Part shown: in pieces, positions 35,483-44,740 of the stretch
How positions within the stretch are numbered: position 1 is the first letter of the stretch
How the letters are laid out: every line of letters starts with the position of its first letter
Assembly (NCBI RefSeq): GCF_900105755.1
Contig: NZ_FNTQ01000001.1
Span: 186,001 to 250,000 of the forward strand
DNA from: Streptomyces sp. Ag109_O5-10
GTDB lineage: Bacteria; Actinomycetota; Actinomycetes; Streptomycetales; Streptomycetaceae
Direction of reading: 5' to 3'
Length of the DNA: 64,000 nt
Position numbers and translations under genes: made by a program
Notes under the pieces: generated by a model
What the model was told of the DNA's origin: nothing
The model's input: only the letters and a program-made list of their open reading frames with translations
Database searches by the model: none

Positions 35483-36106
35483 ATGACCGACACGGCTGCC
35501 CGTTACCTCTATCTGGTGCGGCATGGCGAGGCGGCGACGGAGGAGAGCGGGCTGACGGAGAAGGGTCGTCGGCAAGCCGTGCTGCTCGGTCAGCGCCTGC
35601 GGGAGATCCCTTTCACGGCTGTTCACCATGGCCCGCTGCCCCGGGCAGAGCAGACCGCGCGTCTGATCGGCGACCAGCTGCAAAATGTTCCCCTGCGTGT
35701 CTCGGAAGTTGCCGGTGACTACGTTCCTTACGTGCCCCTGAGAAACGAGCTGCCGACGGAATTCGCAGACCCTTTCCTCCGCTTCCTCTCTGGCACCACT
35801 GAGGAGGAACAAGAGCACGGAGCAACTCTCGCCCGGCAGGCGCTGGAGATGTTCACCGGCGCGGTGAACGGTGAAAAGGACCGGCACGAACTGGTCGTCA
35901 CCCACAACTTCCTGGTCGCCTGGCTCGTCCGGGACGCGATGCATGCGCCGTACTGGCGCTGGCTCGGCCTCAACCACGGCAACGCGGCTCTCACGGTCAT
36001 CCGGTACGCGCCCGCCCGGCCGGCCTCGGTCCTCGTCTTGAACAGCATGCGGCATCTGCCCCCCGAGCTGCGCTGGACGGGCTTCTCTCCCGATGACCAC
36101 GTCTAG
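35483..36106 (+). CDS. Histidine phosphatase family protein
   Basis: 207 residues of the phosphoglycerate-mutase-like fold. The phospho-His motif is YLVRHGEAAT, with GLTEKGRRQAVLLGQRL and the substrate Arg in PLPRAEQTARLIG; the second catalytic His is in VVTHNFLVAWLV. ATG 35483 follows GAGGAG by 6 nt. The physiological substrate is unknown. No operon partner; IS sequence lies on both sides. Confidence 0.88.
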   Translation: MTDTAARYLYLVRHGEAATEESGLTEKGRRQAVLLGQRLREIPFTAVHHGPLPRAEQTARLIGDQLQNVPLRVSEVAGDYVPYVPLRNELPTEFADPFLRFLSGTTEEEQEHGATLARQALEMFTGAVNGEKDRHELVVTHNFLVAWLVRDAMHAPYWRWLGLNHGNAALTVIRYAPARPASVLVLNSMRHLPPELRWTGFSPDDHV

Positions 36107-36141
36107 CGTGCCTGCTGGATGGCTTCGCCAGGCGATCAGTT

Positions 36142-36420
36142 GTGTCCATCCGATTGGTGATCACCGATGAGGTGGGACCGGATCGAGCCGCTGATGCCGA
36201 CCGATCCGGTCCGCGGGCGAAGGTGGGCCGATCACCGCCGCATCCTCGAGGCCATCGCGTGGATGTACCGCACCAACTCGCCCTTGCGGGATCTGCCCGA
36301 CGAGTTCGGCTCGTTCCAGACCGCCCACAAACGGCTGATCAGGTGGGCCATCGGCGGCACTTGGAAGAAGATCCTCGGCGCCGTCCGGGCAGCGGCGGAC
36401 GGCCTCCGTGGCGACCCCGA
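36142..36420 (+). pseudogene. IS5-family transposase N-terminal relic
   Basis: LVITDE in one frame continues after a shift near 36165 as WDRIEPLMPTDPVRGRRWAD, ILEAIAWMYRTN and LPDEFGSFQTAHKRLIRW. It stops at KILGAVRAAADG, where it joins head-on with an IS630-type relic. A fragment of the same transposase type continues in a different place at 49640. Confidence 0.7.
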
Positions 36421-36429
36421 CAACGGTAG

Positions 36430-36765
36430 GCCGGTCTCGGCCGGCAGTTGGCAGGCCAGTGCCTTGGCTTCGGCGACCTGAACACGGGGGAAACGGTCCG
36501 GGCGCCCAGAGCGTTTGCGGTCGGCCGGGGCCGGCAGCCCGCCGTCGGCGAACCGACCGCGCCAGGTGCGCACGGCGCCCGCATGCAGCCGGGTCTCGGC
36601 AGCTGTCCGGGCGTTGCCCCGGCCGTGCGCCGCGAGCAGAACGACTGTGGCCCGCTGCCGAGCCCGGTACTCAGTCTTGTGGCCGTAGGCCATCCTCTTC
36701 AGGCGGTGGCGCGAGGCGGCGGTCAGGGCAAGGCACACGGCTCGGCCCAGAGGCATGGGAGGCAA
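36430..36765 (-). pseudogene. IS630-type transposase N-terminal relic
   Basis: The reverse strand encodes RQRATVVLLAAHGRGNARTA, VRTWRGRFADGGLPAPADRK and VAEAKALACQLPAETGLPLS, the double-HTH N-terminus of IS630-group transposases. The reading frame then enters the antisense of the IS5 relic at 36142, so catalytic sequence is lost. Confidence 0.65.
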
Positions 36766-36827
36766 CGGCCAATCCCGGGAGAGTCATTCGGGTGATCGAC
36801 GCCCTCTCCCCTCTCCTCGGCGGTGTC

Positions 36828-37517
36828 TCAGGCCGAACTGATGAGCCAGCTGGCCACGACTCCAAGAGTGGCGACTGCCCCGGGGGTCAGGATCCCGAGA
36901 AGAACATCTGCGCATGCGCGGGCTGCCCGGTATGCAGTCGAGGGCTCGTTGAGGCCAAGTCCGACGGCCGCATGCCGGGACACCTTCACGGTTCCCAGTG
37001 AGCCTGAGATCCCCGAACTGTGAACCACCGCCTGCCCCATGGGACCCATGAGTACCTCCTTGTCCACAAGGAGGACGACGCCCCGGCAGTCCTTGATCCA
37101 GAACTCGTCCAACCAGCCGGTCTTGCTGGGGACACGAACTCGACGTATCTGCGTCAGCTTGCTCAGATCGACCGTGCGGTCGCCCGTGACAGTCCGAGCA
37201 GTCACAAGCTGCCAACCAGGGCCGTGCCGTACCGAGCGAAACGTCGTGTACAGGAGCGGAAATCCCAGCGCCAAAGCCAACCCCGCGAACATGGCGGGTA
37301 CCCACGCACCGGACCGCATTACCCCGAATCGCTCCAAGAGCGCGGGTACAACGATGGCGCCCCCTACGGACCCACCGAGACCTACAGCACCCACGTGTAG
37401 GCTACGACGGGATGTCTCGGCCGGAACCGCCGCCCGTGACGCCTTCTCGACGACGACGCCCGCGCCGGCGGCGCGGGTCGCGGAGCGGAGCTTCTTCTCC
37501 TGCTTCTTCGACACCAA
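36828..37517 (-). CDS. Membrane protein of unknown function, 229 aa
   Basis: Two N-terminal transmembrane segments (GGSVGGAIVVPALL and WVPAMFAGLALALGFPLLY), a beta-rich middle (WQLVTARTVTGDRTVDLSKL, GVVLLVDKEVLMGP) that looks PH-like, and a last hydrophobic helix (LLGILTPGAVATLGVVASWL). GTG 37517 lacks a good ribosome site, so the start is uncertain. No family recognised. Confidence 0.65.
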   Translation of the reverse strand: MVSKKQEKKLRSATRAAGAGVVVEKASRAAVPAETSRRSLHVGAVGLGGSVGGAIVVPALLERFGVMRSGAWVPAMFAGLALALGFPLLYTTFRSVRHGPGWQLVTARTVTGDRTVDLSKLTQIRRVRVPSKTGWLDEFWIKDCRGVVLLVDKEVLMGPMGQAVVHSSGISGSLGTVKVSRHAAVGLGLNEPSTAYRAARACADVLLGILTPGAVATLGVVASWLISSA

Positions 37518-37611
37518 CGGAGCGTACCTGCACCATTCTGAGGCGTGACCCCTGCGCCGAGTCCAACCTCATCGAGACGTAAGACGGTACTCCGCGATCC
37601 GGGACTGGGAC

Positions 37612-37866
37612 ATGGGTGACGTCGAGCGTCGCGACCTGCGCCCGGCCGCCGCCGAGGAACTCACCGGAACCGGCAAGTGGATGTACGAGATGGCTGTTCG
37701 CGATGGGCAGGAGGTGCTCGCCGACGGAATCTCCTACCTCTTCGGATATGCGGAATGCCCGGGCTGCGCCAGTATCTTCAACGTCGCGGACGAGTACACA
37801 TCTGCCAACCGTCCGGCCATGCGGCAAGGCGAATCCGATAGCTACGCGGCTGCCTCCTACGGGTGA
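37612..37866 (+). CDS. Small hypothetical protein, 84 aa
   Basis: The peptide has balanced composition with Trp, Tyr and a Cys pair ([35 protein letters not shown]). A GGGAC element precedes ATG 37612. The opposite strand is also open here but gives an Arg/Gly-rich product typical of shadows. Function unknown; its 3' end touches an IS relic. Confidence 0.4.
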   Translation: MGDVERRDLRPAAAEELTGTGKWMYEMAVRDGQEVLADGISYLFGYAECPGCASIFNVADEYTSANRPAMRQGESDSYAAASYG

Positions 37867-37983
37867 AGCCACAGCCGGATCGCGGCGACGGTGACCGTTC
37901 CGTGAAAGACGTATGCCCGCTTGTCGTAGCGCGTGGCGATGGCTCGGAAGTTCTTGAGGCGGTTAGGCACTGACCGGCGGATC
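37857..37983 (-). pseudogene. IS5-family transposase C-terminal relic
   Basis: The reverse strand gives [20 protein letters not shown] then [17 protein letters not shown] and a stop. This is the conserved end of IS5-type transposases (F..[20 protein letters not shown]). Only about 40 residues remain, abutting the lipoprotein gene's stop. Confidence 0.75.
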
Positions 37984-38758
37984 ATGTGCCCTTCGCGTCT
38001 GCGGCGAGAACCTCTTCGTGGCGAAGCTCGGCCGCCGCCTGCTTCCCCGTTTGCTGGAGCAGCCTGAACGGGTCGGGACTACTCATCGCGTTGACGCCCA
38101 CCACGACGGTGCCCACACGGATGAGCTCCGTAGCCCATGGCTCGGCCTTGCCGCCCTGCAGGCTCCACGACCCCTGGAACGCTGTGGAGTCGTCGCCTGT
38201 TCGCGGGATCGGCATACTGACCACCTCCTTGAAGGAGAAGGAGTAGTTCTTGAGCCGGTAGTGAAGGTTGGAGCAGTGTGTGACTGAGGTCCGGGTGTCG
38301 TTGATGACTCGCTCAGCTTCTCTGGCACTGGGGTAGCTGACCACCATGCTCTCCAACTGGACCGGACGGTCAGCGGTGGTGAGGGTGTATCCCCTGTCGA
38401 CCTCGTGCAGTCCGTGATAGTAGGAGCCACTCAGGAATTGGGCGTTGAGGAAGGTCGTGCACTCGGGGCCGCCCGCATCCGCCTTGTACCTGATGCTCGC
38501 CACACCTGTGCGGTCGTATCTTGGCGCGCGTTTCAGCAGCGGGAAGTCTATGTCGGAGAAGGCGACCACGTGGAGCTGCTTTTCGCTCAGGACCACGGCC
38601 TTCGCCCTGGGGTCGAGGCTCGCAGCCTTGGCCTTCGGCGGTCCGGCGGCCTGCGACGCCACGGAGTGGACCTTCGCCCCAGACCCCCCACACGCAGCCG
38701 TAACGCCCAGCGACATGCTCACCGCAACGGCACACACCGTACGTCGGACCGCGTTCAT
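37982..38758 (-). CDS. Lipoprotein of unknown function, 258 aa
   Basis: The signal peptide ([16 protein letters not shown]) ends in a lipobox VTAAC followed by GGSG, so the mature protein should be lipid-anchored outside the cell. The rest resembles actinobacterial PknH-sensor-like or DUF lipoproteins: [51 protein letters not shown] and [13 protein letters not shown], with paired Cys. ATG 38758 follows AGGGGGGG; the frame is open to 38851 but that start has no signal peptide. Confidence 0.8.
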   Translation of the reverse strand: MNAVRRTVCAVAVSMSLGVTAACGGSGAKVHSVASQAAGPPKAKAASLDPRAKAVVLSEKQLHVVAFSDIDFPLLKRAPRYDRTGVASIRYKADAGGPECTTFLNAQFLSGSYYHGLHEVDRGYTLTTADRPVQLESMVVSYPSAREAERVINDTRTSVTHCSNLHYRLKNYSFSFKEVVSMPIPRTGDDSTAFQGSWSLQGGKAEPWATELIRVGTVVVGVNAMSSPDPFRLLQQTGKQAAAELRHEEVLAADAKGT

Positions 38759-38871
38759 GTGTGCCCCCCCTGTGATCACCCCGCTGGCCACCGGAATATA
38801 GCAGCGCGGCTGTGCAGCGCCTCGGACCTTGGGCCCGTTGCCGGCGCTCAAGCATCGCTAACGCTTCCGGG

Positions 38872-38985
38872 CCGGCACCGTGCCCATCGTTGACGGCACG
38901 CTCGTGCCCACCCGCGACCACTCCGTGGCGGCGCAGCCCAAGAACTACAGGTACTCCACCAACCACCAGGTGGTCATCGTCACAC
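38872..38985 (+). pseudogene. IS5-family transposase internal scrap
   Basis: TVPIVDGTLVPTRDHSVAAQ and PKNYRYSTNHQVVIV match, almost word for word, the first catalytic segment of the transposase at 34141 (VLIVDGTLVPTRDHSVAEQS). It is a separate copy in the opposite orientation, reduced to 38 residues. Confidence 0.75.
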
Positions 38986-38989
38986 CCTG

Positions 38990-39252
38990 GTACAGCAAGT
39001 CACCAACAGCTACGGCCTCATTTGCCCGCTGCCCCTGGCGCGTGAGGCCGATCCGTACGACCACTGGGCCCGGCTGCTCCGCCCCAGTGACCGTGGCCGG
39101 GAACTCCTCCCCCACGTCGGCGCCCTGATGTACCGGGAGCTCGACACGCGCACCGAAGGCTGGGGGTGGAGGAGGTCCGAGCCCTGCTCTGCCTCCTGGC
39201 CCGCTACAGCGCCGCGGCCCCCGCCGTCGGCGCGGACGCGTCGAGACCCTGA
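38990..39252 (+). pseudogene. Unrecognised broken gene fragment
   Basis: VQQVTNSYGLICPLPLAREA then DPYDHWARLLRPSDRGRELL and ALMYRELDTRTEG reads as real protein. The frame shifts near 39165 and continues GVEEVRALLCLLARYSAAAP to a stop. The N-terminus is replaced by an IS scrap. I do not know the family. Confidence 0.4.
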
Positions 39253-39310
39253 ACCGATCATGTTCCGAGGGCCGACGGGGTGCCCGGCGGGCCGTCCCTT
39301 ACGGCCTCGC

Positions 39311-40213
39311 TCAGAGGTGGATCGGATCGGCGAAAACCTCGCGTGCCGCGGCGACGAGCCTGGCCAGGTCGCCTCCGTCCGCTCGGTCTTTCCGCCAGAT
39401 CAGGACCGTGTTCAAGGACGGCTTGAAATCCGTGATCGGCAGGATTTCCGTGTTCTCCATCACGTAACCCCGCATGGGATTGTCCGGATTCAGGATGGAG
39501 AAATAGAAGGCCATCCCGCTGGAGACCAGCTCGGCGATTCCCCCGTAATCGGAATCGGTCAGCTTGATGCGTTTTCTGATGCCACGGGCGGACATCTCAC
39601 CGTCGAGCTGGTCGAAGTAGGCGGACCTGATCTCCTGCGGTGCGACGACGAAGGAGAGGTCGCCGAGTTCCGCGAGGGCGACGGAGTCGCGTCCGGCGAA
39701 CTGGTCGGCGGGTACCACCGCTCCCAGCCGCTCCGACATGACGTGCAGGATCTCCAGCGCGGGATCGGTGACCGGCATCCGGGCCAGCGCGAGCGCGAGT
39801 CTGCCCTCGTGCACGCCGCCGGCCAGGGCCTTGGTGGTGCCGGGCCAGCGCAGCAGTTCGCACCAGTCCTCGGCGCGCTCGGCGAGTTCCGAGACGTGTT
39901 CCCGCAGGCGGGGGTGGAGTCCGGCGGGGATGCCCATGAACATCGTGGCGCGCCCCGACCGCGTGGCCTCGCGCAGCCGCCAGGGGATGGAGGTGAACTG
40001 CTCCAGTACCTCCCGCGCGAGGGGGAGCAGCGCCTCACCGTCCGGTGTGAGGGTGACGCTGTGGGTGTCTCGATCGAACAATCGCTTGCCGAGCTCTCGT
40101 TCGAGATCTTTGATCCGCTGGCTCAGTGGTGATGTGGCCATGTGCAGCCTGCGGGCCGCCGCCGAAAAGTTCAGTTCCTCGGCAACCGCGACAAAATACC
40201 GCAGGTGCAACAT
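39311..40213 (-). CDS. LysR-family regulator
   Basis: 300 residues. The N-terminal HTH is typical: LRYFVAVAEELNFSAAARRL, MATSPLSQRIKDLEREL, LFDRDTHSVTLTPDGEALL. A C-terminal effector domain follows (ILPITDFKPSLNTVLIWRKD). GTG 40219 is possible, but ATG 40213 has AGGAG 5 nt upstream. It lies downstream of the crotonase gene on the same strand but beyond a terminator, so it has its own promoter. It is the nearest candidate regulator of the catabolic genes at 40.4-46.3 kb. Confidence 0.88.
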   Translation of the reverse strand: MLHLRYFVAVAEELNFSAAARRLHMATSPLSQRIKDLERELGKRLFDRDTHSVTLTPDGEALLPLAREVLEQFTSIPWRLREATRSGRATMFMGIPAGLHPRLREHVSELAERAEDWCELLRWPGTTKALAGGVHEGRLALALARMPVTDPALEILHVMSERLGAVVPADQFAGRDSVALAELGDLSFVVAPQEIRSAYFDQLDGEMSARGIRKRIKLTDSDYGGIAELVSSGMAFYFSILNPDNPMRGYVMENTEILPITDFKPSLNTVLIWRKDRADGGDLARLVAAAREVFADPIHL

Positions 40214-40263
40214 TTCCACTCCTATACATTAACCCGCTCGTCGGCGGGCTCGGAGGCGCTGTC

Positions 40264-40302
40264 GGCGGGTGCGGGCCCCTGCGTGGTGTGCCCGAACCCG
40301 CC
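40264..40302 (-). terminator. Terminator between crotonase and LysR
   Basis: A 13-bp stem with one mismatch (GGCGGGTgCGGGC with GCCCGaACCCGCC) closes a 13-nt loop about 85 bp beyond the crotonase stop. Confidence 0.65.
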
Positions 40303-40385
40303 GCGACCTGCTGCGGCTGCCCCTGCCGCGTCTCCCCCGCGTCCTCGGGTGATCATTCACGCGGTCGGGGGGATCGCCCCGTCTG

Positions 40386-41051
40386 TCAGGGGGTCGACGT
40401 GCCGCGCAGAGCCGCCAGAGCCGGGCCGTACATGCCCGCCTTGATGGCGCCCAGCGTGCCGGCGTCCTTGCCCACCTGGGACTGGGCTGCGGCCACGGCG
40501 GTCGAGAGCACCGCGTCCTCGGCCACCGCGTGATCGACGATGCCCGCCGCCGCGGCGTCCGTGCCGCCGTACCGCCGGCCGGTGACCATGGCCTCGTGCG
40601 CGGTCTGCGGTGCCAGCCGGGACTGGATCAGTGCCGACATGCCGGGAGTGAAGGGGATCTTGATGTCGGCCTCGGGCAGACACCAGAAGCCGCGGTCGCT
40701 CCGCATCACACGGAAGTCGTGCGCGAGGGAGAACATCGCGCCTGCGGCGAAGGTGTGTCCCTGGAGTGCCGCGACGGTGATCATCGGCAGGGCCAGCACA
40801 CGGGCGAACAGGGCGTGGACGGTGTCGACGTAGGCCGCGTGCTGGTCGGCGTGGGCGCTGAGCCACTCCAGGTCCAGGCCGTTGGAGTAGAACTTGCCCG
40901 TCGCGGCGGTCACCAGCGCCCGGGGGGCGTCGGCCTTCTCCACCTCGTCCAGGGCTGCGTTGACGGACGCGACCCAGTCGGGGTGGAAGCGGTTCTCGCC
41001 GTCTCCGAGGTTGAGCACGAAGACGGAGTCATGACGGTCGAGAGTAGGCAT
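40386..41051 (-). CDS. Crotonase, enoyl-CoA hydratase/isomerase type
   Basis: A 221-residue short crotonase. YSNGLDLEWLSAH and LQGHTFAAGAMFSLAHDFR form the oxyanion region; WCLPEADIKIPFTPGM carries the catalytic acid position. The short length and the LPEADIKIPFTPGM segment resemble delta3-delta2-enoyl-CoA isomerases more than hydratases. ATG 41051 follows GGAGGG. It is separated from the upstream CoA-transferase gene by a strong hairpin, so it is transcribed independently, though probably in the same pathway. Confidence 0.85.
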   Translation of the reverse strand: MPTLDRHDSVFVLNLGDGENRFHPDWVASVNAALDEVEKADAPRALVTAATGKFYSNGLDLEWLSAHADQHAAYVDTVHALFARVLALPMITVAALQGHTFAAGAMFSLAHDFRVMRSDRGFWCLPEADIKIPFTPGMSALIQSRLAPQTAHEAMVTGRRYGGTDAAAAGIVDHAVAEDAVLSTAVAAAQSQVGKDAGTLGAIKAGMYGPALAALRGTSTP

Positions 41052-41105
41052 GTGCCCTCCAGGGTCTGTGTGTGGTGTGGCGGGTCTGTGAGGTCAGCTG
41101 GACAC

Positions 41106-41125
41106 GGGCCCGGAGCGCCGGGCCC
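41106..41125 (-). terminator. Terminator of the five-gene catabolic operon
   Basis: GGGCCCGG-agcg-CCGGGCCC, a perfect 8-bp GC stem with a tetraloop, about 155 bp after the CoA-transferase stop. Confidence 0.65.
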
Positions 41126-41281
41126 CGCGCGTACGAGTGCGAAGGATGCCAGGACCTGACCTCGTCGGTGTCGCAGGCGCGGCGGACGGGCGCCGGGCCG
41201 GTCGTACCCGGTGCCGCGCCCGATGGAAGGATGCCGGGAGGACATCGTCTCCGTTCCGCCGCTCGCCTCGTACCGTGTCCG

Positions 41282-42553
41282 TCAGGCGGCTCTTGCCTCG
41301 GCCGTGCCCGGGATCGTACCCGCGGCACGCAGGTCGGCGATCTCCCCGGGGGCGAAGCCCAGTTCGGCGAGGATCTCCTCGTTGTGCTCGCCGAGGTCCG
41401 GCGCTCGTCCGGCCGCCACCTTCGGTACCCCGCGGAGGTTGACCGGGTTGTTGACGGTGTACTCCAGCCCGCTGACTCCGTGCAGGGGCACGACGATGTC
41501 GTTGGCGCGAAGCTGCGGGTCCTGCGCCGCTTCCTCCGGCGTCTGGATGAGGCCGTAGGTGATGCGCTCGCCGGCCAGCGCGTCCTTCCAGTGACTGAAG
41601 GGCCGCGAGCGGAACTCGTCGTCAAGCAGACTGCTCAGCGCGGCGGCGTTCTCGGAGCGCCCCTTGATGTCGGCGAACCGGGGATCCTCGACCAGCTCGG
41701 GGTGACCGATGGCGCGGGTGAGCCCCGGCCACTGCTGGCTCGAGGTGGCCAGCATGAACCACTTGCCGTCGGCGGTCCGGTAGGGATTGGTCAGCGCGTT
41801 CACCGGCGCGTTCCGGTCGTGCAGTTCGAACGGCGTGCCTTTGGCGAGCGCGCCGGCCACGAGTGTTCCCGTCGCCCACACGCCGGTGGCCAGCAGCGAC
41901 GTTCCGACGCTGGTGCCCTGCCCGGTCACCGCACGCCGGTACAGCGCGGTCGCGATCGCCGCGTAGACGGCGACCGCCGAGGTGTAGTCGCCGCTGCCCC
42001 AGACGGGCACGGTCGGCGGGGCTTCGGCGTCGCGGGTGGAGGCCAGCAGGCCGCTGCGCGACCAGAAGGCCGTCAGGTCGAAGCCGGGCTGGCGGGCGTC
42101 GGCACCGGCGTCGCCGAAGCCGGTGATGTCGGCGTAGACGACCCTCGGGTTCCAGGCCGCGACCTCCTCGTAGCCGAGGTGCAGCTTCTCGCGCGTACCG
42201 TGCGGAAAGTTGGTGATCACCACGTCGGCCCACTCGACGAGCCGCTTCAGGATCCCGACGGCGGCCGGCGACTTCAGGTCCACCACCATGCCGCGCTTGT
42301 TGCGATTGGCCAGGTGCCAGCCGTAGTTGGCCTCCGCCTGCGGACTCGGCGGCACGAGACTCAGCCGCCGCTGGGGGTCGCCCGACCCGGGCGGCTCAAG
42401 TTTGATGACGTCCGCGCCGAAGTCGGAGAGCATGGTCGCCGCGGCCGGTCCCGCGATGTAGGTGGACGCGTCCAGGACCTTCAGACCGGTGAAGACGGAT
42501 TCTGGTGCGAACGCGGATGCGGATGCGGATGCGGGTGCGGATTCGTTGGTCAT
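41282..42553 (-). CDS. Family III (CaiB/BaiF) CoA transferase
   Basis: 423 residues. LKVLDASTYIAGPAAATMLS then DFGADVIKLEPPGSGDP, NRNKRGMVVDLKSP and DITGFGDAGADARQPGFDL identify the family. The family acyl-Asp nucleophile should lie in the GFD segment. It probably activates the pathway's acid by moving CoA from another thioester. The N-terminus has a low-complexity stretch (APASASASAFAP) from a GATGCG repeat. It starts 5 bp after the acyl-CoA dehydrogenase stop and is the last gene of the operon. Confidence 0.92.
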   Translation of the reverse strand: MTNESAPASASASAFAPESVFTGLKVLDASTYIAGPAAATMLSDFGADVIKLEPPGSGDPQRRLSLVPPSPQAEANYGWHLANRNKRGMVVDLKSPAAVGILKRLVEWADVVITNFPHGTREKLHLGYEEVAAWNPRVVYADITGFGDAGADARQPGFDLTAFWSRSGLLASTRDAEAPPTVPVWGSGDYTSAVAVYAAIATALYRRAVTGQGTSVGTSLLATGVWATGTLVAGALAKGTPFELHDRNAPVNALTNPYRTADGKWFMLATSSQQWPGLTRAIGHPELVEDPRFADIKGRSENAAALSSLLDDEFRSRPFSHWKDALAGERITYGLIQTPEEAAQDPQLRANDIVVPLHGVSGLEYTVNNPVNLRGVPKVAAGRAPDLGEHNEEILAELGFAPGEIADLRAAGTIPGTAEARAA

Positions 42554-42558
42554 CGTCG

Positions 42559-43794
42559 TCAGCCCACGAACGCGCTCTGGCCGGTGATTGCCTTGCCGAC
42601 GATGAGGGTCTGCATCTGGTGCGTTCCCTCGTAGGAGTAGAGCGCCTCTGCGTCGGAGAAGAACCGGGCGATGTCGTTGTCGAGGAGGATGCCGTTGCCG
42701 CCGAAGAGTTCGCGGCTCCAGGCGACGACCTCCCGCATGCGGGCGGCGACGAACTCCTTGGCCAGCGCCGACTGCTCGTCACGGAAGACGCCCTGGTCCT
42801 GCAGCCGGGCGAGCTGTACCAACAGGCCCCAGGACGCCGTGATGTTGCCGACGCTCTTGACCAGCAGGTCCTGGACCATCTGGAACTTGGCGATCGGACG
42901 TCCGAACGCGACGCGCTGCTTGGCGTAGTCCAGGGCGAGTTCGTAGGCGCCGATCATGACGCCCAGTGCCTGCCAGGCGACCCCGCTGCGGGTCTGGCGC
43001 AGTACCTCGCCGACGTCCCGGAAACCCTTGATGTTCTTCAGTCGGTTGGCCTCGGGAACCTTCACGTCGGTCAGGGTGATCTCGGCGTTCTGCACGATGC
43101 GCAGCGCTATCTTGCCCTCGATCTTGACCGGTTTGAAGCCCGGGGTGTCCTTCTCGACGACGAAGGCCTTGACCTTGTTGTCCTCGACGTCCCGCGCGAA
43201 GACCACGACGTAGTCGGCGAAGGTGGCGTTCCCGATCCACTTCTTCCCGCCGTTGAGCGTCCAGGTGTCGCCCTCGCGCTTCGCGGTGGTGCGCATGCCG
43301 CCGGAGACGTCGGAGCCGCCGTCCGGTTCGGTCAGGGCGAACGCCCCGATCTTCGACATGGTGGCCATGGCGGGGAGGAACCTGTCGCGCTGCTCCTGGT
43401 CACCGCCGTAGTAGATGGAGTAGAAGCCCAGCCCGTTGTGCACACCGAAGAAGGTGGCGGACGAGGCGTCGACGCGTCCCAGTTCCATCGCCAGCATGCC
43501 ACTCAGCAGGTGGCTCACGGCCGGAAGGTGCTCACCGTAGCCCTCGTAGGCCAGGGCGACCAGGCCGCTGTGCCGGAACTTGTCGATCAGCTCGTCGGGT
43601 AGCTCGGCCTTGCCCCAGGACTCGTTGACCAGCGGCTTCACCTCGTCCCGCATGAACGTGCGGGCCTTGAGAAGGATCTTGTACTCCTCCTCGGACAGCA
43701 GCGACTCGTAGTCGTAGAAGTCGGCGGTCAGACGGTCCTCCACAGGGGTCATGGGGGTCACGGGGGTCACAGAGGTGGGGGTCTCGGTGGTCAT
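42559..43794 (-). CDS. Acyl-CoA dehydrogenase
   Basis: 411 residues. ALTEPDGGSDVSGGMRTTAK and WIGNATFADYVVVFAR are the FAD/substrate motifs, DYAKQRVAFGRPIAKFQMVQ the middle signature, and the catalytic Glu lies in YEGTHQMQTLIVGKAITG, as in glutaryl-CoA and short-chain dehydrogenases. The extended N-terminus (ETPTSVTPVTPMTPVEDR) is low complexity. ATG 43794 follows AAGGAG located in the end of the previous gene; the gap is 1 bp. It introduces the alpha,beta double bond in the acyl-CoA formed by the transferase. Confidence 0.92.
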   Translation of the reverse strand: MTTETPTSVTPVTPMTPVEDRLTADFYDYESLLSEEEYKILLKARTFMRDEVKPLVNESWGKAELPDELIDKFRHSGLVALAYEGYGEHLPAVSHLLSGMLAMELGRVDASSATFFGVHNGLGFYSIYYGGDQEQRDRFLPAMATMSKIGAFALTEPDGGSDVSGGMRTTAKREGDTWTLNGGKKWIGNATFADYVVVFARDVEDNKVKAFVVEKDTPGFKPVKIEGKIALRIVQNAEITLTDVKVPEANRLKNIKGFRDVGEVLRQTRSGVAWQALGVMIGAYELALDYAKQRVAFGRPIAKFQMVQDLLVKSVGNITASWGLLVQLARLQDQGVFRDEQSALAKEFVAARMREVVAWSRELFGGNGILLDNDIARFFSDAEALYSYEGTHQMQTLIVGKAITGQSAFVG

Positions 43795-43795
43795 G

Positions 43796-44740
43796 TCAGT
43801 TCTCCTTCTGGTTGCGGCGGACGTTCGCGAGGGCGGAGAGGACGGCGAGCTGCCCGCGGTCGCGGGCCTCGGCGAGGTCGGCGTACGGGGTGGCGGCGTA
43901 CGCCTTCTCTACTGCCTGGATGACCCGCTCCCGGTCCTGCGGGTCTTGCGAGGGTTCGCCCAGGTCCATCTGCGCCATGGTCGAGCCGATGTGCTCGGCG
44001 ATGTGGCGGTAGCCGCCGGGACCGCCGCCCAGGTGCCCGCTCAGGAAGGGACCGACGGTGGCGTAACGGATGCCGAGCGAGTGGGTGACGACGGTGTCCA
44101 GGTCCTCGGGCGTGATGACGCCCTGCTGGACCAGGTGGACCGCCTGCCGGTTGAGCGCGTTCTGCAGCCGGTTGCCGACGAAGCCGGGGACCTCCTGGCG
44201 TTCGACGACCGGTGTGCGGCCGACGGATGTGTAGAAGGCGACCGCGGACTGCACGGCCTCCTCGGTGGTGTGCTCGCCGGGTACCACCTCGACGAGGGGC
44301 AGCAGGTGCGGCGGGTTGAAGGGGTGTCCGACGAGGATGCGGCCGGCGTCCTCGATCTCCTGCGTGAAAGCGGACGAGGGGATCGCCGACGACGAGCTGA
44401 GCAGCAGCGCGTGGGCGGGAGCCTCCCGGACCAGTCGGGCGAAGAGTTCCTTCTTGAACTCGACGCGCTCGGGCCCGTTCTCCTGGACGATGTCCGCGTC
44501 GCGAACGGCCTCGGTGGTGTCGGCGGCGAGGTGCACGCGGTCGGCGAGACCGTCGGTGTCCAGGCCCTGGGCCGCCAGGTGCGGCCCGAAGGCGGCCAGC
44601 GCCTCCGCGGTCGCCTCCGCCAGGTCGGGGCGGGGATCGCTCACGTGGACGGTCAGGCCGTGTGCGGCGAACAGCGCCGTCCAGGAAAGTCCGATGGTGC
44701 CCGCTCCGATCACGGCGGCGGTACGGAACTGCTGTGTCAC
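43796..44740 (-). CDS. 3-hydroxyacyl-CoA dehydrogenase family protein
   Basis: 314 residues. The Rossmann loop is AAVIGAGTIGLSWTALFAAH; SSSSAIPSSAF and GHPFNPPHLLPLVEVVPGEH hold the catalytic Ser and His, and VPGFVGNRLQNALNRQAVHL the C-terminal domain signature. The HPFNPPHLLPLVE form is shared with the lambda-crystallin/carnitine-dehydrogenase branch, so the substrate may be a free hydroxyacid rather than a CoA ester. GTG 44740 overlaps the upstream stop by 4 bp. Confidence 0.9.
   Translation of the reverse strand: MTQQFRTAAVIGAGTIGLSWTALFAAHGLTVHVSDPRPDLAEATAEALAAFGPHLAAQGLDTDGLADRVHLAADTTEAVRDADIVQENGPERVEFKKELFARLVREAPAHALLLSSSSAIPSSAFTQEIEDAGRILVGHPFNPPHLLPLVEVVPGEHTTEEAVQSAVAFYTSVGRTPVVERQEVPGFVGNRLQNALNRQAVHLVQQGVITPEDLDTVVTHSLGIRYATVGPFLSGHLGGGPGGYRHIAEHIGSTMAQMDLGEPSQDPQDRERVIQAVEKAYAATPYADLAEARDRGQLAVLSALANVRRNQKEN

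Noticed and set aside
37402..37872. 156-codon reverse frame overlapping the small gene at 37612
   Set aside because: The C-terminal part is Arg/Gly repeat and overlaps the membrane protein gene out of frame; the forward frame has better composition, though confidence is modest.
40264..41051. Including the LysR and crotonase genes in the five-gene operon
   Set aside because: Hairpins at 41106 and 40264 and separate ribosome sites indicate independent transcripts.
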